Shown here in pieces: positions 30,725 to 43,500 of a stretch of DNA of 64,000 bases. Source of the stretch: Symsagittifera roscoffensis. Its lineage: Eukaryota; Xenacoelomorpha; Acoela; Convolutidae. How positions within the stretch are numbered: the stretch's first letter is position 1; each line of letters starts with the position of its first letter. The translations under genes and the position numbers were made by a program. Below the pieces are notes generated by a model that made no database searches, had not been told where the DNA came from, and saw only the letters and a list, made by a program, of their open reading frames with translations. The DNA is taken from positions 57,252,754-57,316,753 of the forward strand of contig NC_087065.1 in NCBI RefSeq assembly GCF_963678635.1, read 5' to 3'.

Positions 30725-31140
30725 TGGGTTTTAGGGCTTTCTCGAGGAGAAATGGGCGGAATTTACTCAAAAAATTTTGAAATTTTGTCGACATTTTTGT
30801 TTTTTAAGTTGAGCAAATTGATTTTCTGAGCTCTCCCTATTTTTATGAAGACCTCATTTTGACCAACTTTTTTTGTGTTTTGTGTCAGAGGCAAATTTTC
30901 CAGTAGAAAACAGGCAAAAACAGACGTTTTCAGGCACTTTTTGGAAATTTTTGACCAAAAAATTGCGTTTTTTGGCGCCCTTCCTCCTCAAAATTGGAAT
31001 ATAATGGCGCAGAAGGCGCCTTTCGAAAAAATTTAAAGTCAGTGAGCCAAAAAATGATATCTCAAAATAATACAAAGGGGGTCCTTTGGGTCGGCAGTGG
31101 ATCGAATCCCTGAGAGGGAAGCGTGCTACCCTCCTTTAAA
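30725..31140 (+). repeat. hAT-like MITE family, partial copy
   Basis: Shares with 36493-36927 the 'ctcgagg', 'gagctctccct', 'cttttttggcgccc', 'tggcgc..aaggcgcc' and 'gtcggcag.ggatcgaatccc' blocks. Both ends are degraded. Confidence 0.65.
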
Positions 31141-31220
31141 TTCGCTACTGCTTGATGTATGTCTCAATAGTATGATAAACGTTTTTTGGAATTGTATGGT
31201 TAGCAATTATACAAGTGTTT

Positions 31221-31234
31221 GTAGGTCAACCTGG
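31221..31234 (+). repeat. Isolated 3' end of the CCCGGGTTGACC family
   Basis: gtaggtcaacctgg is the inverted form of the ccgggttgacctac end at 24988. Confidence 0.45.
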
Positions 31235-31504
31235 TTTGATTAAGTTTACGTTTTGAGCAGACTTTTTCTGATGTGATTATTCAGTTCTAACCGAAGATTT
31301 GACCACGTTTTTACTTTCAGGTGATTGACACAAAAAAAAATTAATAGTCTTACCATCTTGATACATGTTTAGTTGCGTTGACAGATAAATTGTTTTTCTT
31401 TGTTTTAACAGATTCAAGCTTGCTTGATTAAAAAATATTCTTTCTTATTTGAAGCACCTCAGAGAAAGCACATTAAAGAAAGTTGCATCAAAAATTAAGT
31501 TCCT

Positions 31505-31690
31505 ATGAAACCCTTGGCGCGACTGCAAAATTTTGGTTGCGCGACCGTATTGAGTCCAAGTCGCGACTGAAGTTGAGACTTTTCGCGCCTTTGCTCGAAT
31601 GTCGCAACTCAAGTCGCGACTTTACACGACTCAAAAACTCACGTGAGAGGTCGAAAATTTGCGCCTCGAAGTCATCTCGAATACCAGAAT
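31505..31690 (+). promoter_or_regulatory. GC-richer region with repeated TCGCGACT, upstream of the transporter
   Basis: 'tcgcgact' occurs at about 31560 and 31613, with further CG-rich words (gcgcgacc, ttcgcgcc, gcgcctcgaag). This 190-bp island lies 190-370 bp before the start codon at 31878 in otherwise AT-rich DNA, which suggests a proximal promoter or a small repeat. No TATA box is assigned. Confidence 0.35.
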
Positions 31691-31877
31691 ATATGTACAA
31701 AAAAAGCGAAAACTGATGAAATTTACTCATCTTTTTAAAGCCTTTTTTTGCAAAAATAAATGGCAAAATAATGGGCAAAAATAGAATTTTGCAACTATCT
31801 TTTTCTAGCTATTTACGTTTGCGATTAGCAACGATATTGATTCTGCGAAAAAAAATATATCGGACAAATAACTATAA

Positions 31878-32058
31878 ATGGAGTCAAAAAACAGCGACAC
31901 TGAGGGCGCTCCTTTGATTCCAACAACTCCTGGCAACGAGTTTCCCTCCCAACTCCGAAGAGCAATTGCGGTTGTACTAGTTGCAGCTCTGTCGTTCGTG
32001 GAAGGTGTCAGCATGTCCTTACCCGGACCATTCTTCCCGCCAAGGGCCACAGATCACG
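31878..32058 (+). CDS. Exon 1 of the SLC18B1-like gene
   Basis: 60 codons plus one base, ending ...RATDH G|gtaaga. It encodes the N-tail and TM1. The donor GTAAGA is a strong consensus site. Confidence 0.85.
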
Positions 32059-35000
32059 GTAAGAAATTATGTTTTCTGAAGCGATTAATTTGTAATTTAA
32101 ACTTTTGTATTCATTTCATTCAAAACGCATAAAAAACACATGTACTGCAGTCATGGGACAAAAAATTTGCAACTTTTTTGATTTCAACGAGCAAATGAAC
32201 ATTTTTTTACAACGTTTCTGTCATTTTATCTGCAACTATTCAAGATATAGGGTTGAATATTTCACACGTTTGAGATTTAACTAATTAAAGGGAGCTAGAC
32301 GGATGAAAAATTGAAAGACATTGTTATGAAGGCGTGAGTTAGCCAGGTATTTCATGGGATGAATTCCTCTGAGCAGAAAAGTACTCAACGAAAGTGAAGC
32401 ACTCTAACTAGAAAGATCCATAAGACAAACAATTCCAGAAGCAGAACCATGAGAATGAGATAGAGCGATAATAAGCTGAATAAACTTAAATCCTCGTTTG
32501 AGTGTTTGCAATTAATACTAAGTTTGAAAAGCATTTCATGATGTTTGGCAATTTGGTTGTTTCGCAACGTTTAGTAGTTACGGTAAACTTGGATTTTTAT
32601 TTGAAATTTTGAAATGAACATTGTGTTACCATTTCAAACACTTTGCTGTTTTGAGCTGAGCTTTACAAGGCAGAAGTGGGGATAAAAATATTTCATTTGA
32701 ATTCAATTTTTGGATCACTCTTAGCAGGGGCGGATCTAGGATTTTCTCGAGGGGTGGCGGATTTTCAAAAAGAAATCGAAAATTTTGACGACCTTTTTTT
32801 TTTAGGTCGACCAAATTGATTTTTGAGCTCTCCCAAAGCACTGTTTTGCCCCTATTTTGGCAATATTTTCTGCGCTGCAGGCATATTTTTGAAAAAACAG
32901 TCAAAAAAGGCGTTTTTAGGCACTTTTTTGGAAAATTTTGACCAAAAAATTGCGTTTTTTCGGCGCGCGCTCCCCCCCCCCCTCAAAATTATAAAATATT
33001 GGCGCCAAAGGCGTCTTTAGAAAAATTTTAGGGTCGGTCGGCCCAAAGTGGGTTTCTTAAAAAAAGTACCAAAGGGGGGACCCTTTGGGTCGGTAGGGTG
33101 TCGAATCCCTGAGGGAGGTGGCATCCGCCCCCCAAGCCCCCCCGGGGTGGGTTTTTTTTCTTCATGTAAACGTGTGGAATTCACAATATCTCTAGGCCGA
33201 CCTCTCACTCTGTTCCGCGTCGCCGCAATATGTTTCCCTTTAGCACTGGGTCGGTGGGGCAACCAAATCCCAGTACTGTTTACAATCCCAAAAGGGTTGA
33301 TTTGGTGGATAGCCGTTCTGTATCGTATTATGCTGCTCGCCCCTTGTTTGTGCTCTTTCGACTGTATCTCGCTCGCAATCAGTAGTCAATCGCAACAACA
33401 ATTCCAATAATAATAATGAATTAAGAAATAATCAATCCAAATACAGAATAGCCTATAAGTGGCTGGAACATAAATTAATCATTCAACCAAAGGAATGGGT
33501 CCGCGATTACTATTATTCAACCAACTGCCTCCTGCAGTTCAATTAACGCCTAACTAATATCTAATGTTCTCCTCGAGAACTTCTATCAATTATCAATCGT
33601 TCGACAACGATTCCGCTATCCTCTAGATAGCCTAACTTACTTCACTAACTAATCTACTTTAACTTTTCAACGAGTAACTTAACTCGTTCTCAATAACTCT
33701 GAGATACGACTCGTTAACAATTAACTCCCAATCGTTCTGACGCCTAAAGGCCGTTCCGCAACATCCGTGCCTTATGTCTATTTACTCTTAGTTTTAGTTA
33801 GAGATCCGTCATTCCGTATAAGTCTTAACATTTACCTATATGCCTCCTACGCAGCGTTCCAGTTCATAAATCCCGCATGATCACATTAATTTAAATGCCA
33901 AGTTCAAAATGCCAATCAAAGCTATGCTAAACAAATAACAAGTGCAACTTCAACTTAATTCAAGCTATGTTTACATATCCAAATACCCAAGGACTTTATT
34001 TAATTATCCCGCATCTTTTCCTTTCTCCCATGACTAGGATAAATTCCCAATGAACTTAATTTCCTAATTATCGCAATCCAAAAATTCCAATACATAACCC
34101 ATTCAAATTTCAATCTAATCGACCTTCAGGGTAAGCCGTTCCCTCAACTGGGGTCCAATTGAGCCAATAAAACATTCCCCAGAAGCCAATGGAATATCCA
34201 GTACATTTCTAATATTTATGTTAATTAATTCCCTATTCCCTCTGTCATATTGCCAAATTAATATGTGACTACTTTTCTGTGCCATTGACGCATTTCTATT
34301 AATAGTTCATTCGCCAAGTCAAAATTTAACCCAATGTTTATTTAACTAACTCGTATTAAATCCAACAATATACCACTATACATTAAGCCAAGATATTCCA
34401 TCGAATTCCAGGAAATGCCTAACTAATTTCCTATGCACGCAAATTGTCACCCAATATCAATAACATATCTCTATTAACTCCCCTGATTACGAGACATATG
34501 ATTTGGGCTACTTTCCGGTGCTAATTTTAGGGGTTTCGGGGCTAAAATTCCAAAAGGTCAAGTAAAGGTCAACCCGGGGTCACCCGGGGTCAAGTCTCCC
34601 ATAATCGGTTCGAGGTCACATGGGGTCGTACCTACCAAGTTTCATCCATATCCGACAAATACTTCTCAAGTTATCCCACTTTTAAGGTTCATTATCACTT
34701 TTCCCGGGAAAAGTCAATTAGCACCAGAAAGGTCAACCGGGAGCTGAGACCTATAGGGGTCCTTTTTACCGGGGTGGGTTATACTACACATATAAGCCAT
34801 AAAATCGATATGCCCTCGCGCATTATTTTTCGCAAATAGCCCATTAACACCTAAAAGGGGTGATATTCCCAAGTGCTAATAGCCCGTGCCATTGTCACCC
34901 AGTAGGGTCATCATCCTAATATACGATAGACCATGTCACTATCTACCATCCCTCCAAGTTTCAGCTCCCTAGGGTCATTGGGGGTCGAGGAGTAGCCTCC

Positions 35001-38000
35001 GGGAGTCGTGGGGGGGTTTGTTTGTTTAAGGCATAAATCGGGCCGGGGTGACCTTGAGGTTCCGAAACTTCAAACTTAAGCTTCCCTCATCCAGAGCTAC
35101 CACATATATAAAAATGAGCTCAATCGGACCAGTAGTTAAGGATTTCCGGTGGGGCCATTTGCACTTCCGGGAACCGTTATCACCCGGCCCCAGGGGGTCA
35201 AGCGGGTCCGGCGCTTTGCATGCCCGGGTCAAATCATCTCTAGTATCACTCCATTAAATTTCATAACGTTCGCCCTTATAGTTCCCGAGTTGGGGGGGGG
35301 GGGGGGGGGTTGGCGGGAGCTATTGCATTCACTTTTTTCACTAAAGAGGGGGATTAATCCCACGAACTTAATTAAACACGAGTTTAATTCAATCTTAACT
35401 TAACCACTCTATTATTTACCGATCTTTACCAGACGCTATCAACGAATCAGCTCTACTACTACTTAGTTTGCATGTTCAAGGTTCAAAGAAAAAGCCATGT
35501 ACGTTATACAGTAGGATTACCGATTCTACACTTCAGACAAATTTCGACTTTTTAACTAGCCATTTTTGACGGATATCATTCGAAAGCTATTGTTGTCCTG
35601 AGCTTAAATGTGATAAGATATTTCACCTGTGACCCTTTTTCGTAAAGTTATGGGGGTTTAAAGATTGCCGTTTTGGCCAATTTTGGACAATTAACGCGCG
35701 ATATATTTCGCGCTATTAACGCGTAAGCGAAGAGTTAATCTGTCTTAGAAATGGTTCCAAATTGGTTGAAAGAAGCTTGTTTGCCATAATTGATTTGTTA
35801 CAAGGAGCAAAATCTGTCCTGTTGTAACTTATATGGCGTGTGGGGGGATGATTTTTATAATAAACTTCAAATTTTAGAAAAAAAAATTCATTTCTTTTTA
35901 TTATATATATATTTTTTTGTTATTACTGCTCGATAAACCTCAAAAGGCAGTCAACATTCAGGGCTTGGCCCTGATACGAGCAGTCTTGTTGCAGTTGAAA
36001 ACATAAGGCAACTAAATTTTAAAAAATGCAAATTACTGCAAGGGTTGTTTTTTCAAACGCATAATTTCCAAATTGCAGAAAGTTTTCATTGTATTGATTT
36101 TTTGTTCAGTTTTCAGACACTTTTAATGTTTCATTGAACTTAAAACGCTTTTGCTTTCATGTTTCGGAACACTATAGTCTGCTTATTTCTCAAACATTTT
36201 GGCCGTTCTAAACAGTTGTGGAGGGATCCACCTTTGAACATAATTAAAAAGCTATGTTTATTTAGGAATCTCTCAAACGCAGATTGGAATTGTTTCCGGA
36301 TCCTGTGACGTCGCAAACCTATGCTTTTCCTTTATCATTGGAAGCCTTATATCACCTTCGAACAAAAAGGCTGTGTTTCTTACCGGCACTTTTATTTCCT
36401 CTGCAGCCTTAGTGCTGTTTGGACTCCTGGACTATGTTATAGGTATCAATTAAATTTCAGAATCCTACAGTACTCAAAAAAGTTTCACTAATCAGGGGCT
36501 GATCTAGGATTTTTTCGAGGGGGGGGAGGGGCGGATTTTCAAAAAGTTTTGGAAAATTTTGTCGACCTTTTTTTTAGGTCGAACAAACTGATTTTTCGAG
36601 CTCTCCCTAAGCACAGTTTAGTCCCTGTCCCTGTTTTGGCCAAATTTTCAGCACCGCAGATAAAATTTTGAAAAGTTCGAAAAAACAGTCCAAAAAAGGC
36701 GTTTTTAGGCACTTTTAGGAAAATTTTGACCAAAAAGTTGCGTTTTTTCGGCGCCCTTCCTCCTCAAAATTGGAATATATTGGCGCCCAAGGCGCCCTTA
36801 GAAAATTTTTAGGGTCGGTCGCCCAAAAATGGATTTCTTAAGAAGTACCAAAGGGGGGGCCCTCTGGGTCGGCAGGGGGTCGAATCCCTGAGGAATGGTG
36901 GACGCCCCCCCCATAAATCCGCCCCTGTCACTATTTATAGTAAAAGTTGCTCAATATGTTCAGACCACGTAGGCAAATTTAAAAAAAACAGGACAAAAAA
37001 AAACGCTTTTTTTAAAAACTTTTTTGGAAAATTTTGGCCAACAAAATTGATGTTTTTTGGTGCGTGCTCGCTCTCAAAGTTAAATAAGTTGGCGTCAAAC
37101 GCGATCTTAGAAACATTTATGGTCACTCGGTCGGCCGAAAGTGAATGCCAACGATTAATATCAATGGGGGATCCTTGGGGTGGTGAGGGGTCGAGCTCCT
37201 GAGGGGGACTGGGCGCCCCTTTAAATCCTTCCCTGAATGCGATCATTTCTCAAAAAAGAACGGTTAAAAAAATTGTCAATTTTGCAAATTTTTGGATAAT
37301 CAGGGACGAATTCAGGGCGGGTTTTTGGGTTGGAATAACCAGATACAAGAACTAATTCATCTCCAAATCGATATATCCTATGCCCAATGATTGAGGGTGG
37401 GGCTACATTTATCTGCCCAGAAAAAAACCAAAAAGCTGGTTGCATGTTTTAATCAACGCAACAATAGCGGATCTTCACAAGAGTTGACAACCGCGGTTAA
37501 TTCGACAACTTTGTTGAAAATATCTGTGACAGTAGTATGAAAGTTCCGCAGAAGACCTCTAGTAACATCCCACATTTTTACATTTTGAAATATCTTCTAA
37601 AATTTTGGGGTATTGGCTTGTTCACATGTAAAATGACGTTATATACCTATTATATCCAACCAATTGAACCTAATGCAAACAAACTATGTGGTATATAGGA
37701 AAGCACAAGATTTTGGCAGTGTAGCTTAACTGTTGGCTGCGGTGAACGAATTCCTTCAAAATGCATGTTTTATTGCTGAATCGCGAAGAAAGAAAAATTC
37801 GTCAAGTGCGGCGGCCGCCAGCCCTTTTTAGGCAAAAATTAATGATCAATTTTAAACGAAACGAGAATAAAAACTAACTTTAAGCCAAACGAAGGCTAAA
37901 AAAAACGAAAAACTATGAAACACTGAAAACTCTAAATTAACGGAATTTGCCTGAAAATTACGACGTTTCCCCATTTTCCGTGTCTTGTCTACGGGAGACT

Positions 38001-40534
38001 GAAAAAACGTCTAAAATCTACGACAAAAGCTTCGATATCATAGAAAAGTTTGAATGAGCTAAAAAATTGAAGTTGCAAAAAAGCTTGAAAAGCGACAAAG
38101 CCAAAAGTGCTCATTAAATTTGCTACAGCTATTTCTAAGACTTGCGTATTTCGGGAAACAATTTTCGAGGCTTCTAAAAAACGTTTAGTACGGCTTATAA
38201 ACTTTTTTGTGCAAACAGAACTATTGAAATAATTCATCAAAGCGGACCTATAAACAGAGGTATACACTAAAACAGAGTGACTATGAAAAAAGCAGTTGAA
38301 AACTTATTTGCGAGTTTTAAGGAAAGCAGTTAATTAAATTAGAGCAAACTCAATCGAGAAATCTGGAACACAAACTGCGGCAAGTTATGATTACAATTTC
38401 AAAACATGATATAAATTGGGGATTATACTTTGAGCATCCAAATTTTTTGGTTTTTCTATTTAAAAAAATACGCAATAAAAAAACTGTTTGATTCTTTCTC
38501 AGTATCTTGTAGTTAATGTCAAATTGGGTTTAGCTAGAGCGTTCTACTCGAAATTTTGGAGTGCTATCAGTTATTATCATAGATTAACCCTTGGATCGAC
38601 AATTTAAACTTTGAACTTTTTTTAAATAAAAACATGTCTTTTGACTGTTTCCCTGATCACGCTATTGCCTCTCTATATACGGTGGCTTTTTGACCCACAT
38701 ATATGAATACTCATCTACAGCTAATTGTGTTATTAAGAGTTCGACCTTTCTTTCAATATATGTTTGAGGTGATCCAAGCTTTTGTATTCACGCTCGGATC
38801 ACTAGCAGGATCAAAACAGTTAGCTTCATGCTATGTCCTCTCATTTTTGTATCAATATTTTTGTTCTCTATTAAAAAGACTTGTTTTCGAAAAATTGTTG
38901 GTTGTTTGAACATGTAAGATAAAAAAAACAAGCCTGATCATCAACATTTTACCTTACTCATCGGATTTCATCAGGATGAGAGCTGTTTCACCTTTACCAA
39001 CGCTCTCACATCAATTTTGGCTACACTAGTTTCCGAATTGATAAAAGTGCCATTTTGTAGTTTCAATGCAATTCGATAAACGTCAATTACGTTCTGTTAT
39101 TTTAAGCTGGAACGACTAATAAAGACATGTTTAACTTGCAAGTATAAAATTTGTTTTGATATCTTGTACTAATCATGTTTGAAAATTTTCTGAAGGAATT
39201 AAAGTTTTGAGTCTAGATGCAGAAAGACTCACTGTTTTTTTCAAAGACAAAAGGCGTAAGCATTTTTAGCATCATCATACCAAACTTTATCAACTAAATA
39301 AAAATTGAATTTAAAAAAGTGTCTACTGACTGTTTATCTGATTGTACAATTGTTTCACTTCTCTCTGTTTAAAAATTTGATTCAATAATATGATTTTTCA
39401 AAAAAAAACTTCTGAAAATTTATAATTTTTACAGATTGATCAATCATCCTTCAAAAGTACAATACTTGTCATTTACACTTTGCTCGCTTACCGTCTTCAG
39501 CCCTACCAGCAGTCTGTCGTTTTCTACCATTCTTCTATCGATCTCGTTCATCTGCACGGTCCATGATTCTTCTCAATAGACCCTAAATTTTTGATATTTC
39601 GGTTATCGTAATCATTATATCTATGAGCAACAGTTCATCAAACACTTTGGACTCCATGCTGCTGCCAATTGGACTTGTTGTTTGCTGCTTCTATCGACAA
39701 ATTTTTCTAAGACCTTAAAAACTGATCCTTCCTGTTGCGATTTTATTACAATTTTTGTGGTCCAGTTTATCAAATTGTAATAGTTTTTCTTAGGTTACCT
39801 GGAAGATAAATTATGTTGATGAAAATTTTAAAAATGTATCATGTCGTTTTGTAAATTAAGAAAACGAAAAAGACTATCATTATAGTATCTTGTTGGATAT
39901 TCTAGAATAATCTAAAAACTAAGAATACAGATAAAAAAAGATTTGGAATGAGTAACATATATATTTTTATCAAAAATACACTAATTGATTTCATATATAA
40001 CCAAACAAACACCCACAAAACATATAAAATTACTTACTTGTATACAAGTAAAAACATACATACATTTGCATAAGTTCCAAACTTACATGCATACTTAAAA
40101 AAGTATGGTCATATATACTTTCTTAGATACATACATACATAAATACACATATAAAAACTTACATAAGGACATTCAAACAAACTTGCATATTAACACAAAT
40201 ACATACACACATACTAAATACATACATACGTACATATATGCATAAACGAAAACATAGATACACACAAACATACATGCATACATACATGAATACATACAAA
40301 CATACATACACACATATATACATACATACATACATACATACATACATACATACATACATACATAGACACATACATACATACATACATACATACATACATA
40401 CATACATACATACATACATACATACATACATACATACATACATACATACATACATACATACATACATACATACATACATACATACATACATACATACATA
40501 CATACATACATACATACATACATACATACATACA

Positions 40535-40568
<34 letters not shown>

Positions 40569-43500
40569 CATACATACATACATACATACATACATACATA
40601 CATACAAACATACATACAAACATACATACAAACATACATACATACATTCTATATAAATCCTTACTTAAAGGCATTAAAACAAACATACATACAAAAATAC
40701 ATACCTAAAAAACTACTTCATTTTACACCTTTATACATACTTATACATACATGCAAACATACACATATCAATTCTTACCTGAAGATGATCATTCAAACAA
40801 ACATACAAAAGTTTATACATACACATTTATTTAAATACATACGTTCATACAAAATTACAAACATGCAAACATACCTACATACATGCATACATATTTACAT
40901 ACACACATACATACACACATACATACATAATTACATACATATATACATGTATACGAACATACATCGATACATACTTAGATACCGACATATATACCTAAGT
41001 AGAAGTAGAAAGCAAAAAATGTACCATACATATATAAGTATGTGCATACATACAAACAGAAAAATATGTTTTACATACTTGCTTGGATAATATTAAACCT
41101 ACAAGCAATTATATGAGATTTTTTTAAATAACACACATGTAAAGTTTTTCCTAATATTTTTACTGAACTATAAAAAACAGTCAAATGATAACACACACAA
41201 CAACATATAATCAATTCAAACTTTCAAGACGAATATATAAACCCTTAAACAAAAAGAATCATGCATTACAGACTGGCATTATACGTTCATACATACATGC
41301 CTTTCCTACTCATATACGAATATGCATGAGGAATTGCCCACAAACGGACATGGATCGTATTTTACAATCACACAACTGCTCCTGTGTACACACTTTCCTT
41401 TAAAACAGACATAAAACTTCAATCAAGAATTCAAACAATTTTACAAACGAGCTAGTTTTTAAAAGTTTTTCGACTTAAGAAAAAAAAATTCATACAAAAA
41501 AAAATTACTTACACCATTCACTCAGTCATGCGGACATTACATAAAAACATACAAGCAAACAAAAATTTATAAATACTCAAATGAGAACACACGACTAGTA
41601 TGTACATACATCTTTAATTATATACATACATGCGAAAAAATATAAACTGTGGTAAATATAAACTCTTATAAAATAAAAACTGTGGTAAATAATTTGGTAA
41701 AATGACTATTGATCTCCAAATTAATCGTCCAACGGTATCAAACCTCAGCTCAAAATTGACCAGTGAGCCGAAGGAAGGTATTTAAGTGGTCGGAAGAAAA
41801 AAACTCTGGCTTACTAAATTGCATAGGATCGGAAACTTCCGGAACAAATTGTTGAAAACTTTTTATTGGACGGTCCGAATAGAGTTGTTTGACATGTCAA
41901 AAATCTGCTCTCAACTTATTATTAAGTTCTAGACAGAAACTTTAGAACAGTGAATGTTTTCGTTCGAATTAAAATTCTAAGCCATTATTTTGAAATTTTT
42001 GAACTTTGTTTTTTTTTTTAAAGTTTGTTTCTTGACTCATTTGTTGGTTCTGTAGTTTGATATATCTTTAGTCAACTATTAGATTGCAGCTTAACCAAAG
42101 ACCAAGGTACATTGGCTAGATTTGTAGATTATGTTGCTTTCTCGCTAATTCATCAAAAATTTCAAATTTTTTTGTTTGATAGCTTTTTTCAAAACTATTT
42201 AATTTTTTCAAACAAAAAAAACTGAAAATTTGTAAAAGAATCCGACTCTCTGTTGTCACTCTAGCAACACGTTGGTTTTACTGCTGTTGTCATCCTCAAC
42301 TATGTTCAAAATTCATCTCTTAAACAATGCTAGAACTTATATACATGCTCTTCCATAGCAGGCTTTAACTTTTTCGGTTTTCTTTCAGTTTTGTTGATAT
42401 TTGATAAATCAGATGATTGCACGCTTCGTCCAAAGTGTACACGTTAAACTGCTGTTATTCACTTCAATGCAATCATTTTTCGTGAATTTTTGGCCAAATA
42501 AAATCTCAATAAAACTTGTACACATTCATCCATCTACACGATTGTTATTTTTCAAAATCACTTGTTAAACCGTAAATTTTTCTGTTCCAATCTTCTAGTC
42601 TTATTCGGTAAAACAGTGTTTTTTATTGTTGAGATGAGAGTTGAGCCATACCGGCTACAACAGCCAGAGAAATTTGAGAAGCGTAGCGACAAGCAACGCA
42701 TCTGGCTGGTGTAGTCGGTATGGCTTAACTCTCATCCCAACAATGAAAAACACTGTTTTACCAAATCAGGCTAGGACAAGATTGGAATAGAAAAATTTAC
42801 GGTTAATCAAGTAATTTTGAAAAATATCAATTGGATAGATGGATAAATGTGTACAACTTTATTGAGATTTTATTGGCCAAAAATTCACAAACAGTGATTG
42901 CATTTAAGCGAATAACAGCAGCTTAACGTGTACACTTTGGACGAAGCGTGCAATTATCTGATTTTTTAAAAATCAACATAACTGAAAGAAAACTGAAAAT
43001 GTTTACAAAAATGAGAGGACATAGCATGAAAAATAACTGTTTTGATCCTGCTAGTGATCAAAGCGTGAATACAAAAGCTTGGATCACCTCAAACATACAT
43101 TGTATATATAACATAGGTCAAACTCTTAAAAACACAATTAGTTGTAGATGATTAATCATATATTTGGGTCAAAAAGCCACCGTATATAGAGAGGCAAAAG
43201 CGTGATAGTGGAAACAGTCAAAAGATCGTGTTTATATAAAAAAACCTCAAAGTTTAATTTGTTGATCAAATGGTTAATCTATGACAATAACTGATAGCGC
43301 TCCAAAATTTTGAAAAGAAAGCTGTAGCTGAACCCAATTCGACATTAACTACAAGATACTGCAAAAATGTGATCAGATTGTACTATCAAATTAAACAGTT
43401 ATTTAATTGCATATTTTTTAAATGGAAAAAGCAAAAAATTTGGATGCTCAAAGTATAACCCTCAATTCATATCAAGTTTTGACTTTGTATTCATAACCTG

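Larger units (their letters stand above)
32059..36265 (+). other. Intron 1 (4207 bp) with MITEs and a 2-kb repeat
   Basis: Starts gtaaga and ends tttatttag. It contains a hAT-like MITE copy (32725-33155), the hairpin-rich repeat (33160-35470) and a reverse two-hairpin element (35523-35985). Nothing is recognised at 32100-32724. Confidence 0.8.

Noticed and set aside
31483-31716. 77-codon ORF upstream of the transporter as an extra exon
   Set aside because: It lies in the CG-rich island, has no membrane or MFS features, and exon 1 already has a suitable start codon.
40159-40708. Long open frames of repeated Met-Tyr-Val-Cys and Ile-His-Thr-Tyr
   Set aside because: They are translations of the (ACAT)n microsatellite in several frames on both strands, not genes.
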